From: Lentzea aerocolonigenes | GTDB lineage: Bacteria > Actinomycetota > Actinomycetes > Mycobacteriales > Pseudonocardiaceae | Length of the DNA: 64,000 bases | Direction: 5' to 3' | NCBI RefSeq assembly: GCF_000974445.1 | Contig: NZ_BBOJ01000005.1 | Location: 348,937-412,936 of the forward strand | Shown here: piece after piece, positions 41,801-50,616 of the stretch | Position numbering within the stretch: position 1 is the stretch's first letter | How the letters are laid out: each line of letters opens with the position of its first letter | The notes under the pieces: generated by a model | What the model was told of the DNA's origin: nothing | Database searches by the model: none | The model's input: only the letters and a program-made list of their open reading frames with translations | Position numbers and translations under genes: made by a program

Positions 41801-43101
41801 GGCGTCCAGAAGTTGAAGCCGTGCGGCACCGCGGTCGCCGGGAAGTTGTTGCCGCGCGAGAACGAGCCGTTCGAGTTCGTGCCGCGCGTGGTCAGCACGT
41901 AGTCCGACGGCTTCGCGTACTGCTTCTTGACGACGTCGCCGATCCGGATGTCGTCGACCCAGGCACCGAACTCCGTCGGGCCCTTGGGACCGTCGTAGGC
42001 GACCAGGATCCGCTTGATCGTCTTGCCGGCCGCGACCGCGCCAATCGTGGACGCCACCTTGTTCCACTGGTTGGCGTACAGGAACTTGCCCGCGCCCTGG
42101 CCCTGCGGCGACAGCACCGCGCCGTGCTGGTCGACCGCCTTGAGGTCGCTCAGGTACGTGCCGTCGGAGAACGCGAGGTCCACCGAGGAGTACGTGCTCG
42201 GGTAGTTCAGGTTGTCGGTCACGAAGTCGGGGAAGATCATGTACGACAGCTCGGTCTGCTGCCCGACCTTGATGTCGACGTCGAAGACCTTGTTGTAGCT
42301 GTACGCGCGGCCTTCGGCGGTGTGGCGTCCCTGGAAGCGGAACGACTTCACGCCCGTCCAGCCGACACGGGACTTCGAGGTGTAGCCGCCGGTCGGGCCG
42401 TTGCCGACGACGCTGCGCATGTTCGGCGCCGGGGGCGTGGACGTGCCGTCGGAGAACTGCACCTCGGCGAGCTGCACGATGTTCGTGGACCCGTTGTTCG
42501 CCGTGATGTCGAGCTTGTACTGCGAGAACGTCACCGGTGCCGGGAGCTCGTAGACCTTGGTCTGGAGCCGCTCGGCGAACGTCTCGCCGGTGCGGGTGTC
42601 GAGCACCGTCCAGTCCGTGCCGTCGTTGGAGCCCTGCAGGGTCCAGTTCTTCGGGTCGCGGCCCGGCTCGTCGTTGGCCGACGAGAGCGCGTACCTCACG
42701 ACCTTCTGGGGCTCGCCGAAGCGGAACGACGCCCAGCCGGTGGTGGCGAAGACGAGCCACTTGGTGTTGACGCTCCCGTCGACGAGGTTCTCCTTCACCT
42801 CGCCCGCGTCCGCGTACTCACCGTTGGCCTTGACCTCCAGCACCTTGCCGGAGACGTTGCCGGGGATCTCCGTGCCCTCGGACCCGATCACGTTCGCCGA
42901 CCTGGGGTTGCCCGCCGCGTCGGTCTCGACGGTGTTCGCCCACGATGGTTGCGGTTGACCGTCCTCAAAGGACGAAGAAAAGCCCACGCCCTGCTCCTCT
43001 GGTGCGGCGGCCGCGTGGCCGGTGGTGACGCCGCACACCAGTGTCGCAGTGATCGCAACGCTCAACAGAGTTCTGGTTCGTCTCTTCCCCAGTTGCCTCA
43101 T
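38869..43101 (-). CDS. Secreted GH92 alpha-mannosidase with carbohydrate-binding modules
   Basis: 1410 residues from ATG 43101 (ggaaggg upstream). Sec signal peptide: basic KRRTRT, hydrophobic LLSVAITATLVCGVTTG, cleavage near HAAAA-PEEQ. An F5/8 type C (discoidin/CBM32-like) module at about 100-210 and another at about 1165-1260 (AEFYTLTNAKTGTSPSSWEL). The GH92 core is about 400-1130: HEMIEARDVRMGQYGHSNQP with the acid, and DEDNGEMSAWFLFSSLGFYP with the general base side. GH92 enzymes are calcium-dependent exo-alpha-mannosidases, here probably trimming fungal or plant mannans outside the cell. The last 130 residues are repeated 'GGPVSV'-like strands ending in a Cys pair. Confidence 0.9.
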   Translation of the reverse strand: MRQLGKRRTRTLLSVAITATLVCGVTTGHAAAAPEEQGVGFSSSFEDGQPQPSWANTVETDAAGNPRSANVIGSEGTEIPGNVSGKVLEVKANGEYADAGEVKENLVDGSVNTKWLVFATTGWASFRFGEPQKVVRYALSSANDEPGRDPKNWTLQGSNDGTDWTVLDTRTGETFAERLQTKVYELPAPVTFSQYKLDITANNGSTNIVQLAEVQFSDGTSTPPAPNMRSVVGNGPTGGYTSKSRVGWTGVKSFRFQGRHTAEGRAYSYNKVFDVDIKVGQQTELSYMIFPDFVTDNLNYPSTYSSVDLAFSDGTYLSDLKAVDQHGAVLSPQGQGAGKFLYANQWNKVASTIGAVAAGKTIKRILVAYDGPKGPTEFGAWVDDIRIGDVVKKQYAKPSDYVLTTRGTNSNGSFSRGNNFPATAVPHGFNFWTPMTNAGSMSWLYEYQQRNNAQNLPVLQAFTASHEPSPWMRDRQTFQVMPSDKAPTQDRALRGLAFKHDNEIAKAHYYGVTFENGIKTEIAPADHAAVFRFTFNDEAQKNLVFDNVNNSGGLTLDAATGTVTGFSDVGVGESAGASRLFVYGKVDKAVTASGKLTGAGRDNVGGYFAFADKTVQLRIATSLISVDQARANLDQEISGSDTFDSVRDRAQAAWDKQLGIISVEGASEEQLITLYSNMYRLYLYPNSGSEKVGDKFQYASPVSPASGPSTPTKTGAKIVDGKIYVNNGFWDTYRTTWPAYSLFTPSKAGEMAEGFVQQYKDGGWISRWSSPGYADLMTGTSSDVAFADAYLKGVSNFDIKAAYDAAVKNASVVPPSSGVGRKGMDRSVFLGWTGHDQLGEAWSWAIEGYLNDFGIASMAKALHEKTGEKRYLEEHEYFLNRAQNYVLTFDQRIGFFQGRNVDGSWRVEDPAKYNPQDWRYDYTETNGWNMAFTVPHDGQGLANLYGGRDKLAQKLDSFFTLPETAKFPGGYGGVIHEMIEARDVRMGQYGHSNQPSHHIAYMYNYAGKPSGTQEKVREILSRLYVGSEQGQGYAGDEDNGEMSAWFLFSSLGFYPLQMGKPAYAIGSPLFTKATVSLENGKKLVINAPKNSAKNIYVQGVKVNGKAWNKTSLPHDVLAAGATIDFDMGPAPSKWGTGVNDVPDSITKGDAVPTPLRDVSSGVSLGALVDNNSGTSAVVHSFDFKAADVKEKAEFYTLTNAKTGTSPSSWELKASYDGKTWATVDKRSGENFQWQQYTRSFKIASPGRYNFYRLEFSADVTLAEFELMSKPLPAATTTVTGTVSGPLQVKGVTYVDGATINGPVTVEKGATLYVFGGKIKGPLSASEGASVVLVGTRVGGPVSVNGSATEVAVENTSVGGPVSLTSNRTRTVVAFSTVGGPLSCTGNDPEPSNNGFANDVKGPKAGQCTGL

Positions 43102-43516
43102 TGCAACCCTTCCGCCGCCTGCCCCATGTGCGAGGGAGCGTTTCGGCACGTGACATCGTTGTCAAGGGACCGGACGGAGATTGTCTTCAAACCTGTCCTT
43201 TAAACAGTTGCGCCCGTGAAGGTGATCGGCACTGTTGATGTCCACAGTGGACAGTCGAAGGGTGCGGCCGTGGGGTTCGCCGTGGTGGCGTTCAGGGCAT
43301 CACGAAGGGCCGGGGAGCGACTCGCAAACGGACCTTCGGAGTCACTCTCTGAGAGTAGTCGAACGACCCTCACCTGGTAGTTCACTCAATCGTCGTAACT
43401 GTTAACGGCGTTTTGTGGCTTAGCGTTACCGGAACCTCCACCTGGAGGGTGTTGTGTCCTTCCGTTGCAAGGGGAGTCGGTAGGGGGATGCGGGGGACGT
43501 AGCCCCCTACCGGCCG
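43102..43516. other. Intergenic region upstream of the GH92 gene
   Basis: No gene seen. It must contain the leftward promoter of the mannosidase gene; several short inverted segments occur (for example tctctgagagtag near 43348) but I cannot name an operator. Confidence 0.5.
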
Positions 43517-43562
43517 TGCACTGGGCAGGTGCCGCGCCCGCACCATCAGCCTGCCCAGTGCA
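43517..43562. terminator. Hairpin terminator after the acyl-CoA dehydrogenase gene
   Basis: Perfect 13-bp stem tgcactgggcagg (43517-43529) / cctgcccagtgca (43550-43562) with a 20-nt loop, 10 bp beyond the stop of the leftward acyl-CoA dehydrogenase gene. Confidence 0.7.
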
Positions 43563-43572
43563 GTAACGGGCC

Positions 43573-45447
43573 TCAACGGGGCGTCGGCCGGTGCACGTTC
43601 GTCGCCGTCGACTCGCGGTGCGTCGAGTCCGCGATCCACCGGCCGGGGATGGACGCGTCGACCACGCCCTCCTCCAGCCACGTGAAGTTGCCGTCCATGA
43701 CCTGCCTGGCGAGCGCCACGTCGCTGTCGTCGGTGTTCGTCCAGAGCTTCTCGAACAGCTCGTCGACCCTGATCCGCGCCTGCTTGGCGAACGCGTCCGC
43801 GAGCAACTGGGCGTTCGGGTTCTCGTCCTGCGCGGCCCGCACGCACGCGGCGCTGATGGCGAACAGCTCGGCGCCGATGTCCACGATCCGGCTGAGGAAC
43901 CGCTGCTTGCGCTCCATCTTCCCCTGCCACCGCGACATCGCGTAGAACGTCTGCCGCGCCAGCTTGCGCGCCGACCGTTCGACGAACCGCAGGTGCTTGG
44001 CGAGCGGCCCGAACTCCGTGTAGCCGGCCGGACTCTGCCCCTTGCCGACGATCAACGTCGGGAACCACTTGGCGTAGAACCCGCCCGCCTTGGCGGCCGC
44101 CTTCATCTTGGCCTGGCGGTCCGCGTCGGGGTCGATGATGTCGCCGGCCACGCTGAGGTGGGCGTCGACGGCCTCGCGCGCGATCAGCAGGTGCATGATC
44201 TCCGTGGAGCCCTCGAAGATCCGGTTGATCCGGAGGTCCCGCAGAATTTGCTCGGCCGCGATGCCACGTTCCCCGCGCGCCGCCTGCGACTCCGCCGTCT
44301 CGTAGCCGCGCCCGCCGCGGACCTGCACGAGCTCGTCGGCCACCAGCCAGGCCTTCTCGGACGCGTAGAGCTTCGCGAGCGCGGCCTCGATGCGGATGTC
44401 GTGCTTGCCGGCGTCCGCGAGCTCGGAACTGAGGTCCAGCACGGCCTCCAGCGCATACGCCGTCGCCGCGATGTACGCGATCTTGCCCGCGATGGCCTCG
44501 TGCTTGCCGACGGGCAGGCCCCACTGGATGCGTTCGGTGGACCACTCGCGGGCGATCTTCAGGCACCACTTCGCACTGCCCGCGCAGAGGGCGGGGAGGC
44601 TGAGGCGTCCGGTGTTGAGGGTGGCCAGCGCGATCTTGAGGCCCGCACCCTCCTTGCCGATGACGTTCTTCTTCGGAACCCGGACCTCGTGGAACCTGGT
44701 CACGCCGTTCTCGAGGCCCCGCAAGCCCATGAACGCGTTGCGGTTCTCGACGGTGATGCCTTCCGCGTCCGCTTCGACGACGAACGCGGTGATGCCTTTC
44801 TCGGGGACCTGGGCCATCACGACCAGCAGATCGGCCACGACACCGTTGGTGGTCCACAGCTTCACGCCGTTGAGCACGTAGTCGTCGCCGTCCGGGGCGG
44901 CGGTGGTGCCGAGCCTGGCGGGGTCCGAGCCGACGTCCGGTTCGGTGAGCAGGAACGCCGTGATCTCGCCCTTGGCGCACCTCGGCAGGAACTCCTGCTT
45001 CTGCTCGGGGCTGCCGAACATCGCGATCGGCTGGGGGACACCGATGGACTGGTGCGCGCTCAGCATCGCGCCGATCGCCGGGCTGGCGCTGCCGACCAGC
45101 ATCAGGGCCCTGTTGTAGTAGACCTGGGTGAGCCCGACACCGCCGTACTCCGGCTTGATCTTCATGCCGAACGCGCCGAGGTCCTTCAGGCCCTTCAGCA
45201 CCTCGTCGGGGATCTGGGCGTCCCGCTCGATGACGGTGTTGTCGATGTGGGACTCGGTGAACTTCTGAAGCTTCTCGAGGAACGCTTCGCCGCGTTGGCG
45301 GTCTTCTGCCGTGCCGCTCGGGTGCGGGTGGATGAGGTCGATCCGGAAGTGACCGAGGAAGAGCTCTTTGCCGAAGCTCGGTCGCTGCCAGCGGGTTTCC
45401 CGTGCTTGTTCGGCGACCTGCCTGGCCGCGCGCTCGTCGACGGTCAT
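43573..45447 (-). CDS. Acyl-CoA dehydrogenase (long-chain/VLCAD-like)
   Basis: 624 residues from ATG 45447 (cggaggtaacc upstream). Flavoprotein acyl-CoA dehydrogenase: N-terminal helical domain about 60-165, AFLLTEPDVGSD FAD/substrate motif near 165-180, and the C-terminal domain with RGGRGYETAESQAARG and the catalytic base in IFEGSTEIMH (about 409). A 170-residue C-terminal extension of helices makes it VLCAD/ACAD9-sized rather than the usual 380. It would catalyse the first step of beta-oxidation in the cytosol, passing electrons to ETF. Chromosomal, single gene, followed by a hairpin. Confidence 0.9.
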   Translation of the reverse strand: MTVDERAARQVAEQARETRWQRPSFGKELFLGHFRIDLIHPHPSGTAEDRQRGEAFLEKLQKFTESHIDNTVIERDAQIPDEVLKGLKDLGAFGMKIKPEYGGVGLTQVYYNRALMLVGSASPAIGAMLSAHQSIGVPQPIAMFGSPEQKQEFLPRCAKGEITAFLLTEPDVGSDPARLGTTAAPDGDDYVLNGVKLWTTNGVVADLLVVMAQVPEKGITAFVVEADAEGITVENRNAFMGLRGLENGVTRFHEVRVPKKNVIGKEGAGLKIALATLNTGRLSLPALCAGSAKWCLKIAREWSTERIQWGLPVGKHEAIAGKIAYIAATAYALEAVLDLSSELADAGKHDIRIEAALAKLYASEKAWLVADELVQVRGGRGYETAESQAARGERGIAAEQILRDLRINRIFEGSTEIMHLLIAREAVDAHLSVAGDIIDPDADRQAKMKAAAKAGGFYAKWFPTLIVGKGQSPAGYTEFGPLAKHLRFVERSARKLARQTFYAMSRWQGKMERKQRFLSRIVDIGAELFAISAACVRAAQDENPNAQLLADAFAKQARIRVDELFEKLWTNTDDSDVALARQVMDGNFTWLEEGVVDASIPGRWIADSTHRESTATNVHRPTPR

Positions 45448-45524
45448 GGTTACCTCCGAGTAGGGGTGTGACCCACGTTACTCAGCGGTAGGCGGATGTC
45501 CACTGGTCTGGAGGGTGAAAGCAT

Positions 45525-45567
45525 GAACGGCGCATTCGTCCACCTCAGGTGGATGAATGCGCCGTTC
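45525..45567. terminator. Inverted repeat, terminator candidate
   Basis: Near-perfect 20-bp inverted repeat (gaacggcgcattcgtccacc / complement with one G-T) with a very short loop, 17 bp past the stop of the leftward DUF305 gene. Also lies just upstream of the acyl-CoA dehydrogenase gene start side. Confidence 0.65.
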
Positions 45568-45584
45568 GTCGAGGAAGTACCGGG

Positions 45585-46271
45585 CTACGGCAGCGGGGCG
45601 GCTCCGCGCTTCGCCAGGTAGTCCTTCATCAGCTCGGTCTCGGCTGACTGCGACTTCAGCATGTTGTCCGCCAGCGTCCGGACGAACGGCTGGCTCGCTC
45701 GCTGGGCCGCGTACTCGGCCATCGGCGCGCCGCCCACGTGGTGGCGGAGCATCAGCTGGAGGAAGTACACGTCGAAGTCACGGCCGGCCGGCATCGTGCG
45801 CAGCTTGGTCAGTTCGTCGGTCACCGCCATGCCTGGCATCAGCGGCTTGCCCGCTTCCGGTGTGGTGGCGCCGTGGCCGTGGACGCCCGAGTCGTTCATC
45901 CACGCCATGTAGACGCCGGAGACGTTCTGCTCGTGCTCGTTCCACATCATCAGCCAGCCCTTCATGCGCCCGACCTGTTCGAGCTGGGTGGAGGCGATGT
46001 CGAACGCCAGCTGCCGGACCTCCGGGTCGCTGGAGCGGTCGCGGGCGATGTTGGCCATCTGGATGCCCTGCAGGTGGTGCTGGGACATGTCCTGGCAGAA
46101 GCCGACGTCCACGGAGCCCGAGGCCGGGACCGCCGAGGACGACGAGCCCGGCAGCTTCACGAGCAGGCCCACTGCCGCGCCCAGGAGCAGCACGGCCAGC
46201 ACGGCGGCGCCGATGACCAGGGTCCGAGCGACCCCTGAGGGGCGCTCGGACGTGGTTTCCTCTGACGTCAT
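45585..46271 (-). CDS. DUF305 family membrane-anchored protein
   Basis: 228 residues from ATG 46271. One N-terminal transmembrane helix (VARTLVIGAAVLAVLLLGAA), then an extracytoplasmic DUF305 domain of ferritin-like four-helix type: VGFCQDMSQHHLQGIQMANI and YFLQLMLRHHVGGAPMAEYA, with conserved Cys/His/Met residues (MSQHH, RHH, MPGM) likely to bind metal such as copper. The Met/His pattern suggests copper handling; not proven. Its start overlaps the stop of the DUF3105 gene, so the two are coupled. Confidence 0.85.
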   Translation of the reverse strand: MTSEETTSERPSGVARTLVIGAAVLAVLLLGAAVGLLVKLPGSSSSAVPASGSVDVGFCQDMSQHHLQGIQMANIARDRSSDPEVRQLAFDIASTQLEQVGRMKGWLMMWNEHEQNVSGVYMAWMNDSGVHGHGATTPEAGKPLMPGMAVTDELTKLRTMPAGRDFDVYFLQLMLRHHVGGAPMAEYAAQRASQPFVRTLADNMLKSQSAETELMKDYLAKRGAAPLP

Positions 46272-47092
46272 CAGCTCGACGGGGGCGTCGAGACGGAGCT
46301 CGACGGCGGCGTGCTCATGTTCGGCTGGCCCTCGGTCTTCGACTCGTCGACGCCGCCGTCCATCGGCACCGCGTCGGCGCCCGGCTTCTCGGCCACGAAC
46401 GGCGCCGGGTTCGACAGGAACTGCGAGTTCTCGCAGGACGCGCCGACCTCGGGGTAGGTGTTCGGGTTGCGCAGCAGCGACGAGATGAACTGGTCGACGC
46501 GCTCGTCGTCGGCCTTCTCCAGCTTCAGCTGGTGGCCCCACGACTGCAGCGAGATCGGCTTGTCGAGGCCGGGGAACGGCGACAGCATCATGTACGGCAC
46601 GCCCTCGACCTTGGTCTTGAGCTTGGCCAGCTGGTCGTCCTTGACCTGGTCCGGGTTGTACGCGATCCAGACGGCGCCGTGCTCCAGGCCGTGGACCATG
46701 TTCTCCGTGCGGACGGCCTTGTCGTAGACGACGCCGGTGCAGTCGGCCCACTGACCGTCGTGCGGACCGCCGAAGGCCGGGGTCTGGTCGTACGCGACGC
46801 GCTGGGTCGGCTGGACGTGGCGGGAGCCCTTGTACTCCTTGGTCACGATGCCCGCGAGCTGCTGCGACGGGTCCTTGTTCGTGTCCGAGGGCTTCCACTT
46901 GGCCAGGGCGGCCTCTTTGACGTTGTTCGCGTGGATCTGCGAGTACGCATATCCGAACACGCCGCCCGCGAGGCCCAGCACGGCGATCACCGCGATGATC
47001 GTGCCCCACGGCTTGGGCTTGCTCGCCACCACCGAGGAACGGGCTGCGGCCACGCTGTTGCGTGTGGCCTTCGTCTTCTTGCCGCTGGTCAT
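46271..47092 (-). CDS. DUF3105 family membrane-anchored protein
   Basis: 273 residues from ATG 47092. Short basic N terminus, one transmembrane helix (WGTIIAVIAVLGLAGGVFGY), then an extracytoplasmic domain matching DUF3105: YDQTPAFGGPHDGQWADCTG, VHGLEHGAVWIAYNPDQVKD, SLQSWGHQLKLEKAD. Conserved His/Cys may bind metal. Widespread next to DUF305 genes in actinobacteria, unknown biochemical role. C terminus Ser/Pro-rich. Confidence 0.85.
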   Translation of the reverse strand: MTSGKKTKATRNSVAAARSSVVASKPKPWGTIIAVIAVLGLAGGVFGYAYSQIHANNVKEAALAKWKPSDTNKDPSQQLAGIVTKEYKGSRHVQPTQRVAYDQTPAFGGPHDGQWADCTGVVYDKAVRTENMVHGLEHGAVWIAYNPDQVKDDQLAKLKTKVEGVPYMMLSPFPGLDKPISLQSWGHQLKLEKADDERVDQFISSLLRNPNTYPEVGASCENSQFLSNPAPFVAEKPGADAVPMDGGVDESKTEGQPNMSTPPSSSVSTPPSS

Positions 47093-47569
47093 GTCCGCCT
47101 CAGATGTCGTCCTGGTCAACCGGCGCCAGTGTAGGGACTTCGTGTCTGGTCACTGTCAGCGCGTGGCGATACCACGTGGGCATTAACACTTGCCGTCTCA
47201 CCGTTACCTGGGACGTGAGCGAACGGGTGTTCGCTCGGTCTCGGTAGCCGTCACCTCGCGGTGTGGCGTTGACCTGGCCAGATGTCCGGGTCTTCCCGTG
47301 GCGGTACCCGCTGCCCGCGCGAGGCGGGGCTGACATGGGTTTCCATCGGGCTCGTTTCGCGTCGCCCCGCAACTCGGGGAGGACGTACCGCCCGCAACCT
47401 CGGCCGCGAGCCGGGCGAGGTTGCGAGCGCATACTGGTATGCCTGGATCACCGCGGTCATAGCGTCCCGACGGTAACGGGCACCACCGACAATCCCGGCG
47501 CCGTCTCACCCTCCGAGACCCGGTAACCCGGTCGAGACCTGCGACAACACTTCTCTAAACTCTCGGGGC
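47093..47569. promoter_or_regulatory. Divergent promoter region; leaderless argS promoter candidate
   Basis: No gene in this 477-bp gap. A -10 box taaact (47556-47561) lies 8 bp before the argS GTG (47570), and there is no Shine-Dalgarno motif, so argS mRNA is probably leaderless. The opposite direction must hold the promoter of the DUF3105-DUF305 pair. Confidence 0.5.
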
Positions 47570-49198
47570 GTGACCCCCGAAGCGCTCGCCGATCTCGTCC
47601 GGACCGCGGTTGCCCAGTTGCTGACCGACCGAGGCCTGGACGTCACCGCCGCCCCCCGGCAGGTGACGGTGGAGCGACCGAGAAACCCCGAGCACGGGGA
47701 CTACGCCACGAACGTCGCGCTCCAGCTCGCCAAGAAGGTCGGCGTCGCGCCGCGCGACCTCGCGACGTGGCTCGTCGATGCCCTGAAGGACCAGCCCGCG
47801 ATCGCCGAGGCCGACGTGGCCGGGCCGGGCTTCATCAACCTCACGCTCGCCACCGAGGCCCAGGGCGCGATCGTCGAGGACGCGCTGAAGGACGGCTACG
47901 GCACGGGCACCGAGCTCGCCGGCCAGAAGATCAACCTGGAGTTCGTCTCCGCGAACCCGACGGGCCCCATCCACCTCGGTGGCGCGCGCTGGGCGGCCGT
48001 CGGCGACGCGATCGGCCGCGTGCTGCAGGCCCGCGGCGCCGAGATCACGCGGGAGTACTACATCAACGACGCGGGCGCGCAGATCGACCGGTTCGTCCGG
48101 TCGCTGATCGCGGCCGCGAAGGGCGAGCCCGTGCCGGAGGACGGCTACGCGGGCACGTACGTCGGCGAGATCGCGGCCGAGGTGCTGCGCCGCGAACCGG
48201 GCGCGCTCGGCGATCCCGAGACCGTGCGCCGCGTCGGGCTCGAGCTGATGATCGACGAGATCAAGCGCAGCCTGGACGACTTCGGCACCCACTTCGACGT
48301 CTTCTTCTCCGAGCTCACGCTGCACCGCAGCGGCGCCGTCGCCGACACCGTCGCGAAGCTCAAGGCCAACGGCTCTCTGTACGAGAAGGACGACGCCTGG
48401 TGGCTGCGGTCCACCGACTTCGGTGACGACAAGGACCGCGTGGTCATCAAGAGCGACGGGAACCCGGCCTACATCGCCGGTGACATCGCCTACCTCGCGG
48501 ACAAGCGCAGCCGCGGTTTCGACCGCTTCATCTACATGCTCGGCGCCGACCACCACGGCTACACCGCGCGCCTCAGGGCGGCCGCGGCCGTGCTGGGTGG
48601 CGACCCGGACAGCGTCGAGGTGCTGATCGGCCAGCTCGTGAACCTCGTCAGCGGCGGCCAGCCCGTCCGGATGAGCAAGCGCGCGGGCACCGTCATCACG
48701 ATGGAGGACCTGGTCGACGCGGTCGGTGTGGACGCGGCGCGGTACGCGATGATCCGGTCGAGCGTCGACTCCGGTCTCGACATCGACCTCGACCTGCTGC
48801 GCAAGCACAGCAACGAGAACCCGGTCTACTACGTGCAGTACGCCCACGCGCGCACGTCGTCGATCCTGCGCAACGCCGCCGACCTCGGCATCACCCCTGG
48901 TGGGGACTTCGCGCTGCTCACCCACGAGCGCGAGGGCGACCTCATCCGCACCATCGGCGAGTTCCCGCGTGTGGTGGCCACCGCCGCCGAGCTCCGGGAA
49001 CCGCACCGCGTGGCTCGCTACCTCGAAGAGCTCGCGGGCACGTACCACCGCTTCCAGCAGGACTGCCGCGTTCTTCCGCGCGGCGACGAGGAGACGACTC
49101 CGTTGCACCAGGTCAGGCTTCAGCTCGTCAGCGCCACCAGGCGTGTCTTCGCCGCAGGTCTCGGTCTGCTCGGCGTGACCGCCCCGGAGCGCATGTGA
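47570..49198 (+). CDS. argS: Arginyl-tRNA synthetase
   Basis: 542 residues, GTG start at 47570. Class I synthetase: N-terminal Add1 domain, HIGH-type signature in [20 protein letters not shown], catalytic domain with [24 protein letters not shown]-type loop [11 protein letters not shown], and the alpha-helical anticodon-binding DALR domain at the C terminus ([19 protein letters not shown]). Charges tRNA-Arg in the cytosol. First gene of the argS-lysA-hom-thrC-thrB operon: stop and next start overlap. Confidence 0.95.
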   Translation: MTPEALADLVRTAVAQLLTDRGLDVTAAPRQVTVERPRNPEHGDYATNVALQLAKKVGVAPRDLATWLVDALKDQPAIAEADVAGPGFINLTLATEAQGAIVEDALKDGYGTGTELAGQKINLEFVSANPTGPIHLGGARWAAVGDAIGRVLQARGAEITREYYINDAGAQIDRFVRSLIAAAKGEPVPEDGYAGTYVGEIAAEVLRREPGALGDPETVRRVGLELMIDEIKRSLDDFGTHFDVFFSELTLHRSGAVADTVAKLKANGSLYEKDDAWWLRSTDFGDDKDRVVIKSDGNPAYIAGDIAYLADKRSRGFDRFIYMLGADHHGYTARLRAAAAVLGGDPDSVEVLIGQLVNLVSGGQPVRMSKRAGTVITMEDLVDAVGVDAARYAMIRSSVDSGLDIDLDLLRKHSNENPVYYVQYAHARTSSILRNAADLGITPGGDFALLTHEREGDLIRTIGEFPRVVATAAELREPHRVARYLEELAGTYHRFQQDCRVLPRGDEETTPLHQVRLQLVSATRRVFAAGLGLLGVTAPERM

Positions 49199-50616
49199 TG
49201 CGCGCGCACCCGGCCGGACCCCGGCACGCCGACGTCGTGGTCCCCGGCAACACCGCCGGCGACCGCCCCAGCACCGCCGACCAGCTCGACCACCTGCCGC
49301 CGCACGTGTGGCCCCGCAACGCCAAGCGCACCGACAGCGGTGTCGTGGAGCTGGCGGGCGTCGACGTGCGCGAGCTCGCCGAGCAGTACGGCACCCCGTT
49401 GTTCGTCATGGACGAGCAGGACTTCCGCGCGCGTTGCCGTGAGCACGCCGAGGCGTTCGGCGACCCGACGCTCGTGCACTACGCCTCCAAGGCGTTCCTG
49501 AGCGTTCAGGTCGCGAAGTGGGTGGCCGAAGAAGGCCTCTCGATCGACGTGTGCAGCGGCGGCGAGCTCGCCATCGCGCTGCGGGCGGACTTCCCCGCCG
49601 AGCGCATCGCGTTGCACGGCAACAACAAGAGCGTTCCCGAACTGGTCGCCGCCGTCGAGGCGGGCGTCGGCGGGATCGTGCTCGACTCGTACCACGAGAT
49701 CGCGCGCCTCGACCAGATCGCGCGCGAACGCGGTGTGGTGCAGCCGGTGCTGATCCGCGTGACGGTCGGCGTCGAGGCGCACACGCACGAGTTCATCGCG
49801 ACCGCGCACGAGGACCAGAAGTTCGGCTTCTCGCTGTCCTCCGGCGACGCGGCCGAGGCCGTGCGGCGCGTGCTCAAGGCGAGCGGGCTCAAGCTCGTCG
49901 GCCTGCACAGCCACATCGGCTCGCAGATCTTCGACGCGTCCGGCTTCGAGGTCGCCGCCCGTCGCGTGATCGGCCTGCTCGCGGACATCCGCGAAGAGCA
50001 CGGCGACATCGAGTCGCTGACCGTCGTCGACCTCGGCGGTGGCCTCGGCATCGCGTACACGCCGGACGACGACCCGCCCCCGCCCGCCGAGCTGGCGCGG
50101 CAGCTGCACAACATCGTGCAGAAGGAGTGCGAGCACAACGGCCTGGAGATGCCTCGCATCGCGGTCGAGCCCGGCCGCGCGATCGTCGGCCCCGGCACGG
50201 TCACCGTGTACGAGGTCGGCACCATCAAGGACGTCGAGCTCGACGGTGGCGCGCGGCGCCGGTACGTCAGCGTCGACGGCGGGATGAGCGACAACATCCG
50301 CACCGCGCTGTACGACGCGGTCTACGACTGCAAACTGGTCTCACGCGCCGCGGAGCCGGAGTCGCGCGCGGTGCTGTGCCGCGTCGTCGGCAAGCACTGC
50401 GAGTCCGGTGACATCGTGGTGCGCGACTGCTGGCTGCCGGACGACCTCGCGCCGGGGGACCTGGTGGCGATCGCTGCGACGGGGGCCTACTGCTACTCGA
50501 TGGCGAGCGGGTACAACCGACTTCCACGGCCCGCGCTCGCCGCGGTGACCGGTGGAGAGGCGCGGCTGCTGCTGCGTCGTGAGACCGAGGACGATCTGTT
50601 CCGTCTGGAGGTATGA
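49198..50616 (+). CDS. lysA: Diaminopimelate decarboxylase
   Basis: 472 residues from ATG 49198, overlapping argS by 1 base. PLP-dependent fold-III decarboxylase: VHYASKAFL with PLP lysine K98, [19 protein letters not shown] glycine loop, [20 protein letters not shown], and C-terminal [19 protein letters not shown]-type sequence. Converts meso-diaminopimelate to L-lysine. The about 40-residue N-terminal extension is usual in actinobacteria. Followed by hom with a 4-base overlap. Confidence 0.95.
   Translation: MRAHPAGPRHADVVVPGNTAGDRPSTADQLDHLPPHVWPRNAKRTDSGVVELAGVDVRELAEQYGTPLFVMDEQDFRARCREHAEAFGDPTLVHYASKAFLSVQVAKWVAEEGLSIDVCSGGELAIALRADFPAERIALHGNNKSVPELVAAVEAGVGGIVLDSYHEIARLDQIARERGVVQPVLIRVTVGVEAHTHEFIATAHEDQKFGFSLSSGDAAEAVRRVLKASGLKLVGLHSHIGSQIFDASGFEVAARRVIGLLADIREEHGDIESLTVVDLGGGLGIAYTPDDDPPPPAELARQLHNIVQKECEHNGLEMPRIAVEPGRAIVGPGTVTVYEVGTIKDVELDGGARRRYVSVDGGMSDNIRTALYDAVYDCKLVSRAAEPESRAVLCRVVGKHCESGDIVVRDCWLPDDLAPGDLVAIAATGAYCYSMASGYNRLPRPALAAVTGGEARLLLRRETEDDLFRLEV

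Noticed and set aside
39565-43203. 1212-codon rightward open frame opposite the GH92 gene
   Set aside because: Arg/Val/Leu/His-rich translation without any domain; it is the GC-driven shadow of a clearly recognisable secreted mannosidase.
43591-45471. 626-codon rightward open frame opposite the acyl-CoA dehydrogenase
   Set aside because: Antisense shadow; the minus-strand product has full flavoprotein motifs.
47093-47569. Second tRNA or small RNA upstream of argS
   Set aside because: I looked for a cloverleaf and for T-arm sequence and found none.
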